Assembly (NCBI GenBank): GCA_958450325.1
Contig: OY288254.1
Span: forward strand, 37,401,077-37,465,076
DNA: 64,000 nt
Reading direction: 5' to 3'
DNA from: Agrostemma githago
Lineage: Eukaryota; Streptophyta; Magnoliopsida; Caryophyllales; Caryophyllaceae
Part shown: in pieces, positions 35,580 to 48,804 of the stretch
How the letters are laid out: each line of letters begins with the position of its first letter
Numbering within the stretch: the stretch's first letter is position 1
Translations under genes and position numbers: made by a program
Notes under the pieces: model-generated
Database searches by the model: none
Told to the model about the DNA's origin: nothing
What the model saw: only the letters and a program-made list of their open reading frames with translations

Positions 35580-36563
35580 TCTAGGAGGGCGGCACGTGAG
35601 GCTAAGTCACGTGACGTCGGCTCCTCTTCTCACTCTTGAGCCCGAGGTATTTCTCTCCCCATTTCTTTTAATTGTCCTTAGTTCACACATTCGAGGACGA
35701 TGTGTTATTCAAGCGTGGGGAGGGGAATTATCTCGTTGTATATAGTAGTTAGCTTGTTTTACGTCTTTTAATTTGACAAAAAAAATAAAAAAAAATAAAC
35801 CCGGCTAGGTGAAAACCCGGAAAGGGCGCCTAGGCAAGAATGGGGAATGTGGCCGAGGACGGAGTGAGAACCCGAAAGGGCGCTCTGGGTAAAAAGAAAA
35901 ATCGAGTTGCGTGCCACGAGAGTAGTGTGAGGAAAAATGAAAGCTAGAGTGAAAATCCGCAAGGGCGGACGCTCTAGACAAAATGAGGGAATTAGGAAAA
36001 AAATCACTAGTACTTTCTCCGTTTTTGGTGTTGGGGTCATAAGAAGGGTGACATAGAAGGCCGAAAGGGTAGGATTAGTTGGCTAAGGTGAGAAGAATCG
36101 TGGTGCGGTGTAGTCGTAGCACTAAATTCTATGCGATTGGTGATATTTTGTTTGGTATATTGAACTATTAGAGGCGTTTAGGATTGATTGCATGTGTGGG
36201 TTGTGGAATATTGTGGTATATGTCTTGTACCACCGGTGACATTTGTAGCACATGCGATCCGTTCTAGGACTGGAAAAATAAGGGGCGTTAGATGTGAATT
36301 TTAGCTTATATTTATTTGCTAATGTGCCTTGTTTTGATGAATTGGGTCAATGATAATAGTTTGATATTGGGTGTGTTAAGTCAATCGAGCCTTTGAGTTG
36401 AGTTTCATGAGAATGTTATTAGAAGGTGCATTATCTAAAAATGAGGGAGTTTGGTGGAAGACGAGTGAGGGCCGGTGTGTAATGTTATTCTCACGCATTT
36501 TGGACCAGTGACGGTTGTGTTTATTGTGTTCCTTGAGCTTTACTCGAGGACGAGCAAAGGTTC
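35580..36563 (+). other. Athila 3' untranslated region with internal PPT-like module
   Basis: Non-coding. It starts with a TCGAGGACGA...AAGCGTGGGGAGGGG module (35690-35727) that copies the true 3' PPT module at 36544-36578. Short AAACCCG-AAAGGGCGC repeats lie at 35810-35975 (three units with ...CCCGGAAAGGGCGC or a variant). Confidence 0.6.
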
Positions 36564-36578
36564 AAGCGTGGGGATATT
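36564..36578 (+). other. Polypurine tract of the Athila element
   Basis: AAGCGTGGGGATATT immediately before the 3' LTR, preceded by CGAGGACGAGCAAAGG, the usual Athila 3' context. Confidence 0.85.
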
Positions 36579-37931
36579 TGATGGGCCGGATTTAGTCATA
36601 GTTATTACGACGGTTTTTGTGTAGTTTTGTGAGCTTAATCGTGTGTTTGTGGTGCATTTGTGTTATTTCGGTACGAGTGTAATACAAGCTTTTTGGAGGA
36701 TTCTAATCTCGATCGTTAGTTGGGCTAAGAACGAAGGAAAAGGAAGCCCGCTTGAAGACCCGGAACGATAAGAACGAAGAATGACACGAAACAGTAACAG
36801 CTCGCCACGCGAGTCGCCCAACATTCAGACGAGTCGCGCGATCAGGCGAGTCGCGCCAGACTCATGCGACTCGCGCGGTGGCCTGTAACGTATCACGCTT
36901 TCCGGCTTATTTTGTTTTAATTTATTACGTTTTAAGACTTGGATTTTAATTAGGAAACTTTAGTATTACCTGAGGATATTTTTATTATTATTTTATTATT
37001 AGTAAACTTTGATTAGGTTAAGTTTAGCCTTAGTTTTAGAAGATATCATTCACATCTAGTTTAACGTAAGATTGGAGAAGAAAAGGGAGAACTTTGAAGA
37101 ACCCTAATTTTCCATCGCAAGTATGTGTAACTAATCTTCTCTACTTAGATTCAAGCCTTTGAAGCACTTGATAATCGTTTGTGAGTTTGAATGTTTTGAT
37201 TGTTAACCTTGATTATTATGAATTGCTTTGTTATTAATTTTATGAATGTTGTTGTTGATTGCTAGGTGTACAACTAGTATTTAATTGCATCGTTCTATCG
37301 TTAGTACCGTTAATTGAGTAGGATTTACTGATTAACTTTACATTAGTAACATCTAGGAATTAATATTGAACGGGATACGTTGATATTGGCACTTAGAAGC
37401 GATTCACATAAATATCTTAGGTACGACTGGATTGTACGTGCTATTTATTCTCTATCGAATTCTCAGATCTATATTGCTTCCATCTAATTGAACCTAGAAC
37501 TGGATTGTTTAGGTTGTTTTACGGTTAGGGTTAATTAAGAACGGGATTCATTTTAGTTAACTATTCTTAAGAGAATTGGAATTTCATATTCACGATAGAG
37601 TAGTCAAGGTTATTAATTGAAACCGTCTTACGATGATCAATCGCTATTGAGTGTGGATTTGTGCTTGTGTCTAAGTTCTTTCTCATCATTTGATTTAGTT
37701 AAAGTTTTAATCTTTATCAATTTTAGTTGTTAGAAAATCATCCAAAACCCCCCCTTTGGTTACGACGGTCTTTAATTACGTTAGAGGTCGATTTCATCTA
37801 CACTTTAGTTAGCATAATTAGATTAATCTGATTCCCTTGGGTTCGACCCTTATTTCTACTCTACTACGTTTTAGTATTTAGATTTAAGTGATTATAAATT
37901 GTAATTTGAGGCATACGACTTAAGCCCGTCA
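36579..37931 (+). repeat. 3' LTR of the Athila element
   Basis: 1353 bp, nearly identical to 26312-27654. It ends CCCGTCA and is followed by the TATAT target duplication. Confidence 0.95.
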
Positions 37932-37936
37932 TATAT

Positions 37937-38987
<1,051 letters not shown>

Positions 38988-39253
38988 GTTCTAATGAGTC
39001 CCTCATCTATATTGAGTCCCTAAGTCCTCATCTCATCCGTTGGATGGGATGAGGATGGATGGACAAGATGCATCCTAATATTTTGTATTTTTTTTTTAAA
39101 AAAAAGAAAGATTTAGTATTCTAAAATAACTTCCATCAAATCTTATAAAAGATTCCTATAATTATGGATGGACAAGATGCATCCTAAACGCTCTCATCGA
39201 TCATCACGTTCATTCATTTATTCAGTCAAATCTTTGCTCGAAATTCTGTTACT

Positions 39254-40382
39254 ATGAATTCAATGATCGCGACATCTTCATTAACTGTTGATAAGCAACT
39301 CATCGAGTATAGCAATGGTGAGTTTCGATATTGCTTTCATGTTTTGCGTCAATTTTCATGTTGATATTGCTTTCATGGTCGTGTCATTCATCATAGATTC
39401 ATATGCAAATCGTAGAACACACAAACGGTGAGTATATGCTTTGTAATTTATACTGGAATCGCCATGGAAGTCATTAAGATGCTACTCAATTATTAGTTTT
39501 TACGTTTACAATATGGGAAACTGCATACTGTTAAATGTCTGATTCATCATATGAAATTTGCGCACGCACAATATATTGAGTTATTGTAGTTCATATACTA
39601 TGTTACTTTAGTGTAGAGCATCTGTTACTTTATATGTCGTGTTACTTTAATACACTCCAGTCGTTACTTTAGTTCTTTTCATCTGTTATTGTAGTGCATT
39701 GGAGTGTCCTAAGAATTTAGGAAACTGCCATATTAAAAAAAATAATAAAAAAAAGATATTGTTTCCTATAATAATGGGACGTGATTGTCACCAAAATAGG
39801 AAACAATATCAAAGAGTAACGCCATATAAAAAAAAGAAAAAAAAGATGTCGCTTCCTATAATTATGGGACGTGATGACTTCAAAATAGGAAACAATATCA
39901 AAGAGTAAGATACTGCGTCATACTCTCATTTTTTATCATTATATGAATTTTTTGCACTAACCTATATCTGGTGTTATTTTAATGAACATTATCTGTTACT
40001 TTAAGTCACACTATCTGTTACTTTAATGTCTGACCTCTGTTACTTTATTCCTGTATAAGCATCCTCTGTTAATTTAATTCAATGTTACTTCAATGCACTT
40101 CATCTATTACTTTAATTCTTGTTATCTGTTACTTTAATCCATATTTCAAGTTTTGATTGTTTTTTTCGCCACGTTTATTGGCACTGTTATTGTTTTTTCA
40201 GTAGACGCAAAAGCACATGAATGATGTAGGGATGTGGGTGAGAATTTCCTCCATACATAGGGCAGATCTTCAAAGATATAGATGAGAAGAAGAAGGAAAC
40301 GTCATGTAAATCATCGTCTGACGACGAAGAAGAATTAGGAGAAGAAGAAGAAGAAGAAGAAGAAGAAGAAGAAGAAGAAGAA

Positions 40383-40429
<47 letters not shown>

Positions 40430-40459
40430 CGACGACGATGACGAAGAAGCACAATTCTG
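39254..40459 (+). pseudogene. Exon-like fragments inside the TIR unit
   Basis: Three plus-strand pieces: ATG at 39254 with MNSMIATSSLTVDKQLIEYS and a GTGAGT donor near 39316; a small piece after CATAG (39399-39427, IHMQIVEHTN) with another GTGAGT donor; and a final frame starting around 40235 (EFPPYIGQIFKDIDEK), running through Glu and Asp runs and ending DEEAQF at a TGA (about 40457). The acidic tail is encoded by (GAA)n and (GAT)n microsatellites. I do not recognise the source gene. Stop codons in the other frames before the last piece mean the model is incomplete. Confidence 0.4.
40326..40445. repeat. (GAA)n(GAT)n microsatellite
   Basis: About 18 GAA-type units followed by about 18 GAT or GAC units. 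It encodes Glu/Asp on the plus strand; Ser-rich and His-rich frames on the minus strand are artefacts. Confidence 0.95.
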
Positions 40460-41285
40460 AGTAGGACAATATATTGTTAGAGTAACATACATTATTCGTT
40501 AGAGTAACATCCTTGATTGGAGTAAAATGAGTTAGAATAACACACAGTATGCGTTAGAGTAACATACTTAATGAGTTACAGTAACACATTTTTAATGAGT
40601 TAAAGTAACACAGTTTATGATTATAATTTGATTTCAAATATCCAGTTCTTATAGTTACAAGTGTGAAATATTGGAATTATAATGAAGTTTTATAATTTTT
40701 GTTTTGGAGTATCCTTAATAGAAACATACATTATTCTTTTGGTTGATTGAAAGTCTTGTTTTTGCAAAAGATTATTATGCAACATAATAGATTTTATGAG
40801 TTAAAGTAACGCAGTTCATGAATTAGAGTAACACATTGTATGAGTTAGAGTAATAGTTTTTGCAAGAGAATATTATACAACATAACAGATTTTATGAGTT
40901 AAAGTAACACATTTCATGAATTAAAGTAACACGTTATATGAGTTAAAGTAACATAGTTTATGGATTATGGCAGTAACATAGTAACATACATACAATGGCA
41001 GTAGGAAAATGATGATTTTTTGGTGAAGATGAAAAAAAAAACTTAATTTTGAAGAAACTTGTTGTGTGAGAGAAAGAGGCAGTTAAAAAGATTGATAAGA
41101 GAGAGAAAATATTTGCATTGAGATAATTAAGAAGGAGAGAGAAAAATGATATATTTAACCAGATTTGTTAGTTATTTTCTTAATTATGAAAATAAATCTT
41201 AACCATTAATCTAACATTAAATCAAGGGCTAAGATGGGGAATCACAGACTCAAAATAGATAAGTGGACTCACCTGATCCCACTTC

Positions 41286-41290
<5 letters not shown>

Positions 41291-41327
<37 letters not shown>
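41291..41327. repeat. (GT)n microsatellite
   Basis: About 18 GT units directly right of the TIR unit, preceded by a short TATATA. Confidence 0.95.
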
Positions 41328-41328
<1 letters not shown>

Positions 41329-42036
41329 CATATACGGAACTCCAATTACGATATAAAGCTGTATATGGCCTATATATGGCACGTAATTAGATATATATGA
41401 TATACATATTATATATAAAATTAGATATAATATTTTAGGGAACTCCAATCTTCAAGTTTGAGTATTTACACATATATGACGCAACATTTACATGGCATAA
41501 TATTTATAGCAGTATTTAAACATACGTATGTTTGGTTGCCGATTTATGTGATATATCACTGTATGTTATCAAATCAATATTAATCATAAATCAGAAATTA
41601 TAATCATTCGTTCGTGGTTCATACAAATTATTTATTGATATCATTGGTGATAATTATTGGCCGATGTAACTATTATTATAATTAGTACTCGGTATATGAT
41701 TATATGATGATTATGACGTTATACTTTATTTTAACATATTTAGTTTATAACGTAACCATCTTGACCATCTTTATAACAAATTTTAAAAACTGACCAATCA
41801 TGTAGTTTGTGTATATATATATGTATATGTACAAAATATATTAATATTATTCCAGAAGCTATGAAATTATATAAACCATTAAGACAATTTTATTACTTTA
41901 AAGTAGTTCGACGTGGACGACATGTAGTTTATCATTATTTAATAACTATCTATTAAACAAACCATGAAAAACCGACTAATAGTGGAATATGTCGGTTGTT
42001 TATTTTTCCACTTAAGTAGTAATACTCAACATGGCT
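41328..42036. other. AT-rich region right of the TIR unit
   Basis: Contains the second copy (41328-41460) of the direct repeat seen at 38283-38400. No gene seen before the RPA-like stop codon at 42037. Confidence 0.5.
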
Positions 42037-43155
42037 TTAACTTGTTTCTCTGGCCACCCGGGCTCCCTTTTTGGTGGTTAACACTCCATCAATCATTGCA
42101 CCACCATCTTCACTATTATTCTCTGAGGTACTTCCAGTTGAAGTCGGGAATGACCACTTCATGTGTTGTGTATTATGCTCCAAAGTTGGAGCACCATAAT
42201 CATCAATACATTTGGCAGTTTGTCCACCGGAATTGGTGGCATCTTTTATCATACGGGCTCTACGATACAAAATTTAAATGTCAACTTTTAATAGTGACTC
42301 ACCGAAAAAAATAATCATTTTATTTAATATAATGTATTTTCGTAAGTAATAGGGGATTTAACAAACACCTTCTTTGAAACTCTTCAACTTCTGGGATAGC
42401 ATAGTTTAAAATGATACGAGTGGTATATTTAGTTGTATGAATTCTAACCTCACCTGTTCAATAGAAATGTGAATATATAAATTTAATAGAAAAGTAATCA
42501 ACCAATAGAAAAAAGGTACGACCCAGTTGAACAATCTTCTTTAATAATATACACCGTACATTATAAAATAATGACATGACGATATATATCATTCGGACTA
42601 TACATTAATAAAAATTAAAATTAGTCCTTGTTTACCTCCTCTAATTCCAAATCTGACATTTTGAAGTACCACTATTATTGGTTCTGCCTTCGTGTCCCAG
42701 TCATCAAAAAATTTAAGTTGATCTCTATAGTCAGCCCAAACGTCACAACTTAAGACCTTTCTCCTGTCAAATACGTGTCTAACTTGTTAATTCAAATGTG
42801 CGATACACCTATAAAAATTTAAGAAGATAGTGCAATCCCATAAACATACTCTATGTCAGTTATCTTGATGGTGAATGTAGACACCCAAATTTGGACCTGG
42901 TGGCTGCAGAAGTGCCCAACAAACACCCGATGACGATAGGACTACAACACGACGTGGGTTCGCGGTGTTCTAGATAGTTTTTCTATAGAACGGATCAAAT
43001 AAATTACTCAGGCAAATTAAACTAACATGATGGCAGCCTTAGTCGTGTCGTTACGGTCTCGTAGACACTAAATAGAGTCAATTCTGACACCGGGACCCCG
43101 AGTCGGTCCTGAAACTCGAACCGAGTCAACACCGCGCCATGTGAACCTCGGGATG

Positions 43156-44785
43156 TGATGGTAAGGATTCGTCACGTCCAAACCGTCAATAATATAACCG
43201 GCTAACCTAACTAGGGTAGATAGGGTAAGTCGGGTCGAATCCACGGGGACGGTAATGTATAGCCTAGACTAGGTCGGACCAAATACGAGACTAAGACAAC
43301 GAGCTAAACTAGAAAATGATAGAAAGGGAGAAGGCTAGGCTACGACTAAGAAGAACAACTAAGGAAAACGGGCTAGGATTAGGTCGGGGTCAAAGGGGTA
43401 ACGGAATGGTCAAGGGAGAACTAGAGCGAAGGAGGTAGTAGGGTAATCTAGGTATGGTTCGGGCTCTCGCAACTTAGACCGACCTAGAGGTTTCACCTAA
43501 AACCCATCTCGGCGACACACATGACAAACGGGGTTCTAGCGCGCTATGGTGGCCTTGGTCGAATCCGGGCTCTCGCTACTTAGACCGACTTAGGGGTCGT
43601 CCTCACCGGGCTCTCGCAACTTAGTGAGGGAACCGAACCCACAAACAAACTATCACCCACAAGAGAAAGGCAAGAAAAACAAGTATTTGCAACTCCTAGT
43701 CAATCATACATTTCAACAAACATGTGATGTGCACCAAACCAAGAGGAAACCCAAATCTTCCACCAACATCTCCAACAATCCCTAAATCACCCAATTAACA
43801 CCCTAATCACCCTACTAACCCTAGCAAGAACACTACTCAAACATAATTATACTACAACTAACAAGAACAAGAGGATTCAACAAGAGAACCAAAACAAACA
43901 TAAACAAACTAGTGAAAACTATTAACTATGAACAATAAGATGAACAAAGATGCAAACTTGGATGAACAAACAAGATTAAGAGTAAAAAAGAAGAAAAGAT
44001 TATACCATACTAACAAGAGAATGAAAAGGAGAACACTTGCATAGAAGATAACCCAAATTCATCCACCAAGGTTGTCAATCTTGGATGGATTCTTCAAGAG
44101 ATCCAATAATACAAGAGCTAATCTAAGATTAACAAATAATTAAGAACTAATCTACACTAATCTAATCTAATCTATCCTAAAGTAGTCTAGGGTTTAAGGT
44201 CTAATGAAGTGCATATCCTTTACAAACCAAGGGAAGAGTATATATAGGGTTACAAGTGGAAAGGAGGGGAAAGAAACAAGCGCGGGTTACAGCTAGGCCG
44301 TCCCGGCCGAGACGGAGTGGTCCCGGTCGGGACGGGGTCGGTCCTGGTCGGGAAGCCATGCTCCCGGTCGGGATGGGCCCTGGACAGTAGCCTCCTTGTT
44401 TGTGCACCTCATCCCGAACGGGATGAGGTCATCCCGAACGGGATGAGTCTTGTAGGACTCCCATATGAACTTTTTGGTCTCTCCTGGTTTCTCATGGGCT
44501 TCCCATCGATTCTCGGGACTCGAGATCGGGTCTCGGAGGCTCGGGATTGGGTCCCAAGGTCTCGGGGTCGATTCCAAGGCATCGAGTCATCGTTCCTTTA
44601 CTCCGTTGGCTCCAAAATGTGTATGTATCGAGTCGGAATCGCTCCAACTCTTCCAAATCGGCCTCGGGAACCTGAAACGAACTAAAGGAAGCATAAGAAG
44701 CCCATAAATCGCTCCCAAGGAGCGATTCCACAAGGAAAATGGGACCAAAACACTACAAAATAGGCACTACAAACGACACTTATCA
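43156..44785 (-). repeat. 3' LTR of element C
   Basis: 1630 bp, nearly identical to the copy at 57056-58665. It contains six TCCCG-NN-CGGGA-type inverted motifs (44300-44445), a TATA box on the minus strand near 44240 (GTATATATAGGG in reverse) and three CTCTCGCAACTTAG-type words (43461-43625). Confidence 0.93.
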
Positions 44786-44799
44786 ACTCCCCCACACTT
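44786..44799 (-). other. Polypurine tract of element C
   Basis: Minus strand AAGTGTGGGGGAGT next to the 3' LTR, preceded by GAGGGCGAGTAAGGGTT, the same module as in element D. Confidence 0.85.
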
Positions 44800-45268
44800 A
44801 ACCCTTACTCGCCCTCGGGTAAGCACATACTAACTACTATACTAGCCGAATGGGTATTAGCGCACCCTACGCCCTTTCAACTCACGCGAGTGCACTTAGA
44901 GGAAAAGTGCACTCCGCAAGACAAGTCGGGTCTTGCGACAAAACCGCGGATGCAACCGGACACAAAACATACAAACAAACAAACACACAAACAAACACTT
45001 AGACGGTTGCACCCAAAACAAAAGAAATACCGCTTCCCTCTAAAAGCGGTGAAAGAAGCACCGGTTTAGGACTCGAGGTAAGTGACAACGTTCCCAAGCT
45101 AGCAATACAAACCAAGGTGGACTAAACCCTAATAGTTTGACGATAAAGCAACAGAAACGTTGGTAACTTACCTAGGTCCTCCTAACTTTCTAAAAACGTA
45201 CTACGGGACGATCGACGGAGTGGAAAAGTGAAGAACCACGATGTTAGTCGACACTGTAGGTAAGTGAG

Positions 45269-46915
45269 TGATAAGTGTGGTTTGTAGTGCCTATTTCGTA
45301 GTGTTTTGGTCCCATTTTCCTTGTGGAATCGCTCCTTGGGAGCGGTTTATGGGCTTCTTATGCTTCCTTTAGTTCGTTTCAGGTTCCCGAGACCGATTTG
45401 GAAGAGTTGGAGCGATTCCGACTCGATACATAAACATTTTGGAGCCAACGGAGTAAAGGAACGATGACTCGATGCCTTGGAATCGACCCCGAGACCTTGG
45501 GACCCAATCCCGAGCCTCCGAGACCCGATCTCGAGTCCCGAGCCTCCGAGACCCGATCCCGAGTCCCGAGCCTCCGAGACCCGATCCCGAGTCCCGAGAA
45601 TCGATGAGAAACCCATGAGAAGCAAGGAGGGATCGAAAGAAGCTTAAAGGAGGCCTACAAGGCTCAACCGGTTCCGGTTGAGCTCAACCGGAACAGGTTG
45701 AGGTGCACAAAATAGAGGTGTTCTGTGAAGGGTCCATCCCGAACGGGACCAACTCATCCCGAACGGGATGAGCCCAGTTCAGGCCGCACTCCTTTCTTTC
45801 TTCTCCTTTCCACTTGTAACCCTATATATACTCTTCCCTTGTTTTGTTAAGGTTATGAACTTCATATTAGACTAAACCCTAGATAGTTTTAGCATAGATT
45901 AGCATAGATTAGTGTAGATTAGTTTTTAGATTATCGTTAATCCTAGATTAATGCTTGTAATTTGGGAATTCTTTAAGATCTCCACCAAGATTGACAACCT
46001 TGGTTGATTGTTTTGGGTTCTTCCATTTATGCAAGTTTCATTCTTCCTTTCATCTCTAGTTTGGTATAATCTTCTTTTCTCTTCTCTTAATCTTTGTTTT
46101 ATCATTAAAGTTTGATTCTTTGTTCTTGTTATTGTTCATTGTTCATTGTTTGACTAGTTTCATTATGTTAGTTTTGTTGTTTGAATTGATTTCTCTTCTT
46201 AGTGTTAGTTTTAGTATAGATATGTTAGAGTAGTATCTTGCTAGGGTTAGTATGGTGATTAGGGTGTTAATTGGATGATTAAGGGATTTTTGGAGATGTT
46301 GGTGGAAGATTTGAGTTTCCCCTTGGTTTGATGAATATCACATGTTTGTTGAAATGCTTGAATGACTAGTATGTGCATATGCTTGTTTTTCTTGCTTTTT
46401 TCTTGTGGGTGTTAGTTTGTTTGTGGGTTCGGTTCCCTCACTAAGTTGCGAGAGCCCGGTGAGGACGACCCCTAGGTCGGTCTAAGTTGCGAGAGCCCGG
46501 ATGCGACCTAGGCCTATAGCATGCTAGTACTCCGTTTGTCGTTTGTGTCACCAAGGTGGGTTTTAGGATGAACCTCTAGGTGAGTCTAAGTTGCGAGAGC
46601 CCGGGCATTACCTAGATTACCCTACTACCTCCTTCACTCTAGTTCTTCTTCGACCATTCCATTACCCCTTTGACCACGACCTAACCCTAGTCTTCCTTCT
46701 TAGTGTTATCCTAGTTTCCCTTAGTCCTAGTTTTAGACCTTAGACTAGTCCTAGTCTCCCCCTTAGAATAGCTCGTCTCGAACCTAGTCCTAGACCCGAG
46801 CATACCTTAGTCCGACCTCCCGTCCCTGTGGATTCGACCCGACTTACCCTAGCTACCCACTAGGTATAGTTGGTTTTATTTGACGGTTGGGATCCACGAC
46901 AAATCCCTCCCATCA
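45269..46915 (+). repeat. 5' LTR of element D
   Basis: 1647 bp. Tandem units CCTCCGAGACCCGATC (45512-45590) differ in number from the other LTR. Inverted motifs lie at 45663-45770, including CTCAACCGGTTCCGGTTGAG and CATCCCGAACGGGATG. The TATA box CCTATATATA is at 45831-45840. Three TAAGTTGCGAGAGCCCGG words lie at 46443-46605. The tail GTGGATTCGACCC is typical of Athila LTRs. Confidence 0.95.
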
Positions 46916-46918
46916 AAT

Positions 46919-46936
46919 TGGCGCCGTTGCCGGGGA
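46919..46936 (+). other. Primer binding site (tRNA-Asp) of element D
   Basis: TGGCGCCGTTGCCGGGGA, three bases after the LTR; identical to the Athila and element C sites. Confidence 0.93.
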
Positions 46937-47127
46937 CGGCGTAGTTTAGACTTTTGTTTGCTTAGTTGTGGACTTTGTTCTTGATTTTTGTGTTCTCTTC
47001 TCCTTGTGTATCTCCGTTCTACTTCTTTTGTGCTACTCTCTCTTCCTAGTGCCTCAAAAGCACTAGGATACTAACGTTTCCTCAAGTGCTTCTAGCTTAT
47101 CCTAGGTACCTAAGCGACGTTACGGAC

Positions 47128-48374
47128 ATGGCTTGTCCAAGCTACCATCAATCATCACGGGACAACTATGGGGCGAATTACAAAAACCCACAACTTTTCC
47201 AACCATATCAACCTCATCAACAATCTTATGAACCCTCTTCTTATGGTTACCAAGAAAGTTGTCAAGGATCGTTCCAACATCCTAACAACTACCAAACACC
47301 CTCACATAACCCACAACCAAATATCCCTAATTTTGAGACTTGTCAAATGTTGGTCCAAACACAAGGGAGCCAACATGAGATGATGATGTTATTGCAAAAG
47401 GGTCAACAATTGATGTTGACTCAAATACAAGGGGTTAGGGAGGAGTTCAAGGCCCAAATAGAGGTGCAAGATGCTCGCATCAATGCACTCATGGCTCATA
47501 TCACGATGTTGGCCACTCGAGCTCCACTACATGTTGAGGAAGGTTCATTTGGGCAAGAAGGTCGGGTGTCTCCACAAGAAATTCAACCCGATCGTGATGC
47601 TACAAATGAAGAAGAGAGGGTCGTCAAGAGACCATTGTTGAGTGTTGCTTGGGTGGTGAAGATAGGGGAAGAGTAGAGGAAGTTGAAGCTTCAAGGGCCA
47701 ACAATGAGAAGGGGAGTGAACATGATTCTCGAGATAATTCTTGGGGAGCCGATGTATTGGCTATCAAATTGGATTTGTTCGATTTTCTTCGTGATGAACC
47801 GGGTCTAGACAATCCAAAGTCAAGTGAAGACATACCTCCTCTAGGCCATATAGACAAGGTGAGTGAAAAGGAGCGCAATACTTGGGAAAAAGAAGTAGAT
47901 GCCTTGGAACTTGCCTTGTATGGGAAATTGGAGGATCCTAAACCCTCCAATGAAGAGAACTTGATGCCTTCTCCTCCTCTACCGCACTCGATGTCTAGCC
48001 CTTTGTCTTGTGAGAAGGTTGGTGAAGAGGATCCTTGTCGGGCGGTGGAAAAGAGTTCCACTCTCGACCCCGTAGAAGAAGCGACACCCATAGGGTGTGA
48101 TCTCCCACATCATGACACCGAGCACGACTCTAGACCACTATACCTACCGGATGGTCATAAGGGTCGTAGCTTTATTGGTTCCGAAGACCCAGAAGATCAC
48201 GAGAACCCCGAGCATAATGAAGATGATCGCTTCTTCCCTCCGACTTGGAAACTTTTGGGAGTGGCTAAGCTCGGCCATGTGAGCTTAATTGAAGATGTTG
48301 CTAGAGCATTTGACTTTCTCCTTCGAGCTCTTGATGGCTATGGAGGTGTAGTTGGAGAGAGTATTTTAGTGTAA
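47128..48374 (+). pseudogene. Element D homologue of the C-type ORF, broken by one frameshift
   Basis: ATG at 47128 opens a frame to 47676; the remainder continues in the frame 47649-48374. The order of parts is the same as in the element C protein. There is a Tyr/Gln/Asn/Ser/Pro-rich N-terminus (YQPHQQSYEPSSYGYQ), then a Gln-rich helix (LLQKGQQLMLTQIQGVREEF, then a short DARINAL coiled-coil piece), a long acidic middle, and the C-terminal motif FFPPTWKL...DVARAFDFLLRALDGYG. The N-terminal two thirds recall the linker and coiled coil at the end of Athila gag, but no capsid core, zinc knuckle or enzyme is present. Function unknown; the call rests on shared order and the shared end motif. Confidence 0.7.
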
Positions 48375-48659
48375 ATATCTTTTCCCTTTTCTTTTGTGCT
48401 TGTATTTGTGTTTATGTTTGTTTGTATAGTTTGGTTTCTAGGATTTGTTAGCCTTTGTGGAACTCTTGTTCATTTGGATTTTTGATGAGCGATGTGAGGG
48501 AGGGAATTTGATGTTGTAATTGAGTTTATTGTGATAGGTGTGAAGGAAAATTGATTCCTAGAGGAGAGTAGATAATGATAGAGCTTGGATCGTGAGTTTG
48601 GAAGTTGGTTTTTGAAGCTTTGGTGAAGCTTTTGGGGTTTGTGGAAGGTCAAGAAGATC

Positions 48660-48804
48660 CATCCCGACCGGGAAGGAGCCGTCCCGATCGGGATGAGGGT
48701 GCATATTTTCGAGCTTACTGGAGTGTCATCCCGACCGGGATGGGGGCTTCCCGATCGGGACGTGTGTGTCATCCCGATCGGGACCAACCATCCCGACCGG
48801 GATG
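48660..48804 (+). promoter_or_regulatory. Interior array of TCCCG-NN-CGGGA inverted motifs in element D
   Basis: Six copies, such as ATCCCGACCGGGA, GTCCCGATCGGGAT and CATCCCGACCGGGATG, in 145 bp. The same motif type sits upstream of the TATA box in the LTRs. A possible TATA (TTGTATACCC) follows at 48857. A regulatory role is inferred only from repetition and position. Confidence 0.5.

Larger units (their letters stand above)
26312..37931 (+). mobile_element. Complete Athila-type Ty3/gypsy retrotransposon
   Basis: LTRs 26312-27654 and 36579-37931 begin TGATGGGCCGGATTTAG and end AGCCCGTCA. A perfect TATAT duplication flanks them (26307-26311 and 37932-37936). A tRNA-Asp PBS lies at 27660-27677 and a PPT at 36564-36578. 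The interior holds gag, one long pol frame in the order protease, RT, RNase H, integrase, and a third ORF before the 3' LTR, the Athila layout. LTRs differ at few positions, including an 8-12 bp indel near 36985, so the insertion is young. gag and ORF3 are broken, so this copy is probably not autonomous. Confidence 0.96.

Noticed and set aside
40187..40492. Ser-rich and His/Leu-rich minus-strand ORFs
   Set aside because: Reverse reading of the (GAA)n(GAT)n run; the plus-strand Glu/Asp frame is the only plausible one.
42037..42314. Plus-strand ORF 41964-42314 as a gene
   Set aside because: It is the shadow of the minus-strand RPA-like last exon, which has a matching acceptor and composition.
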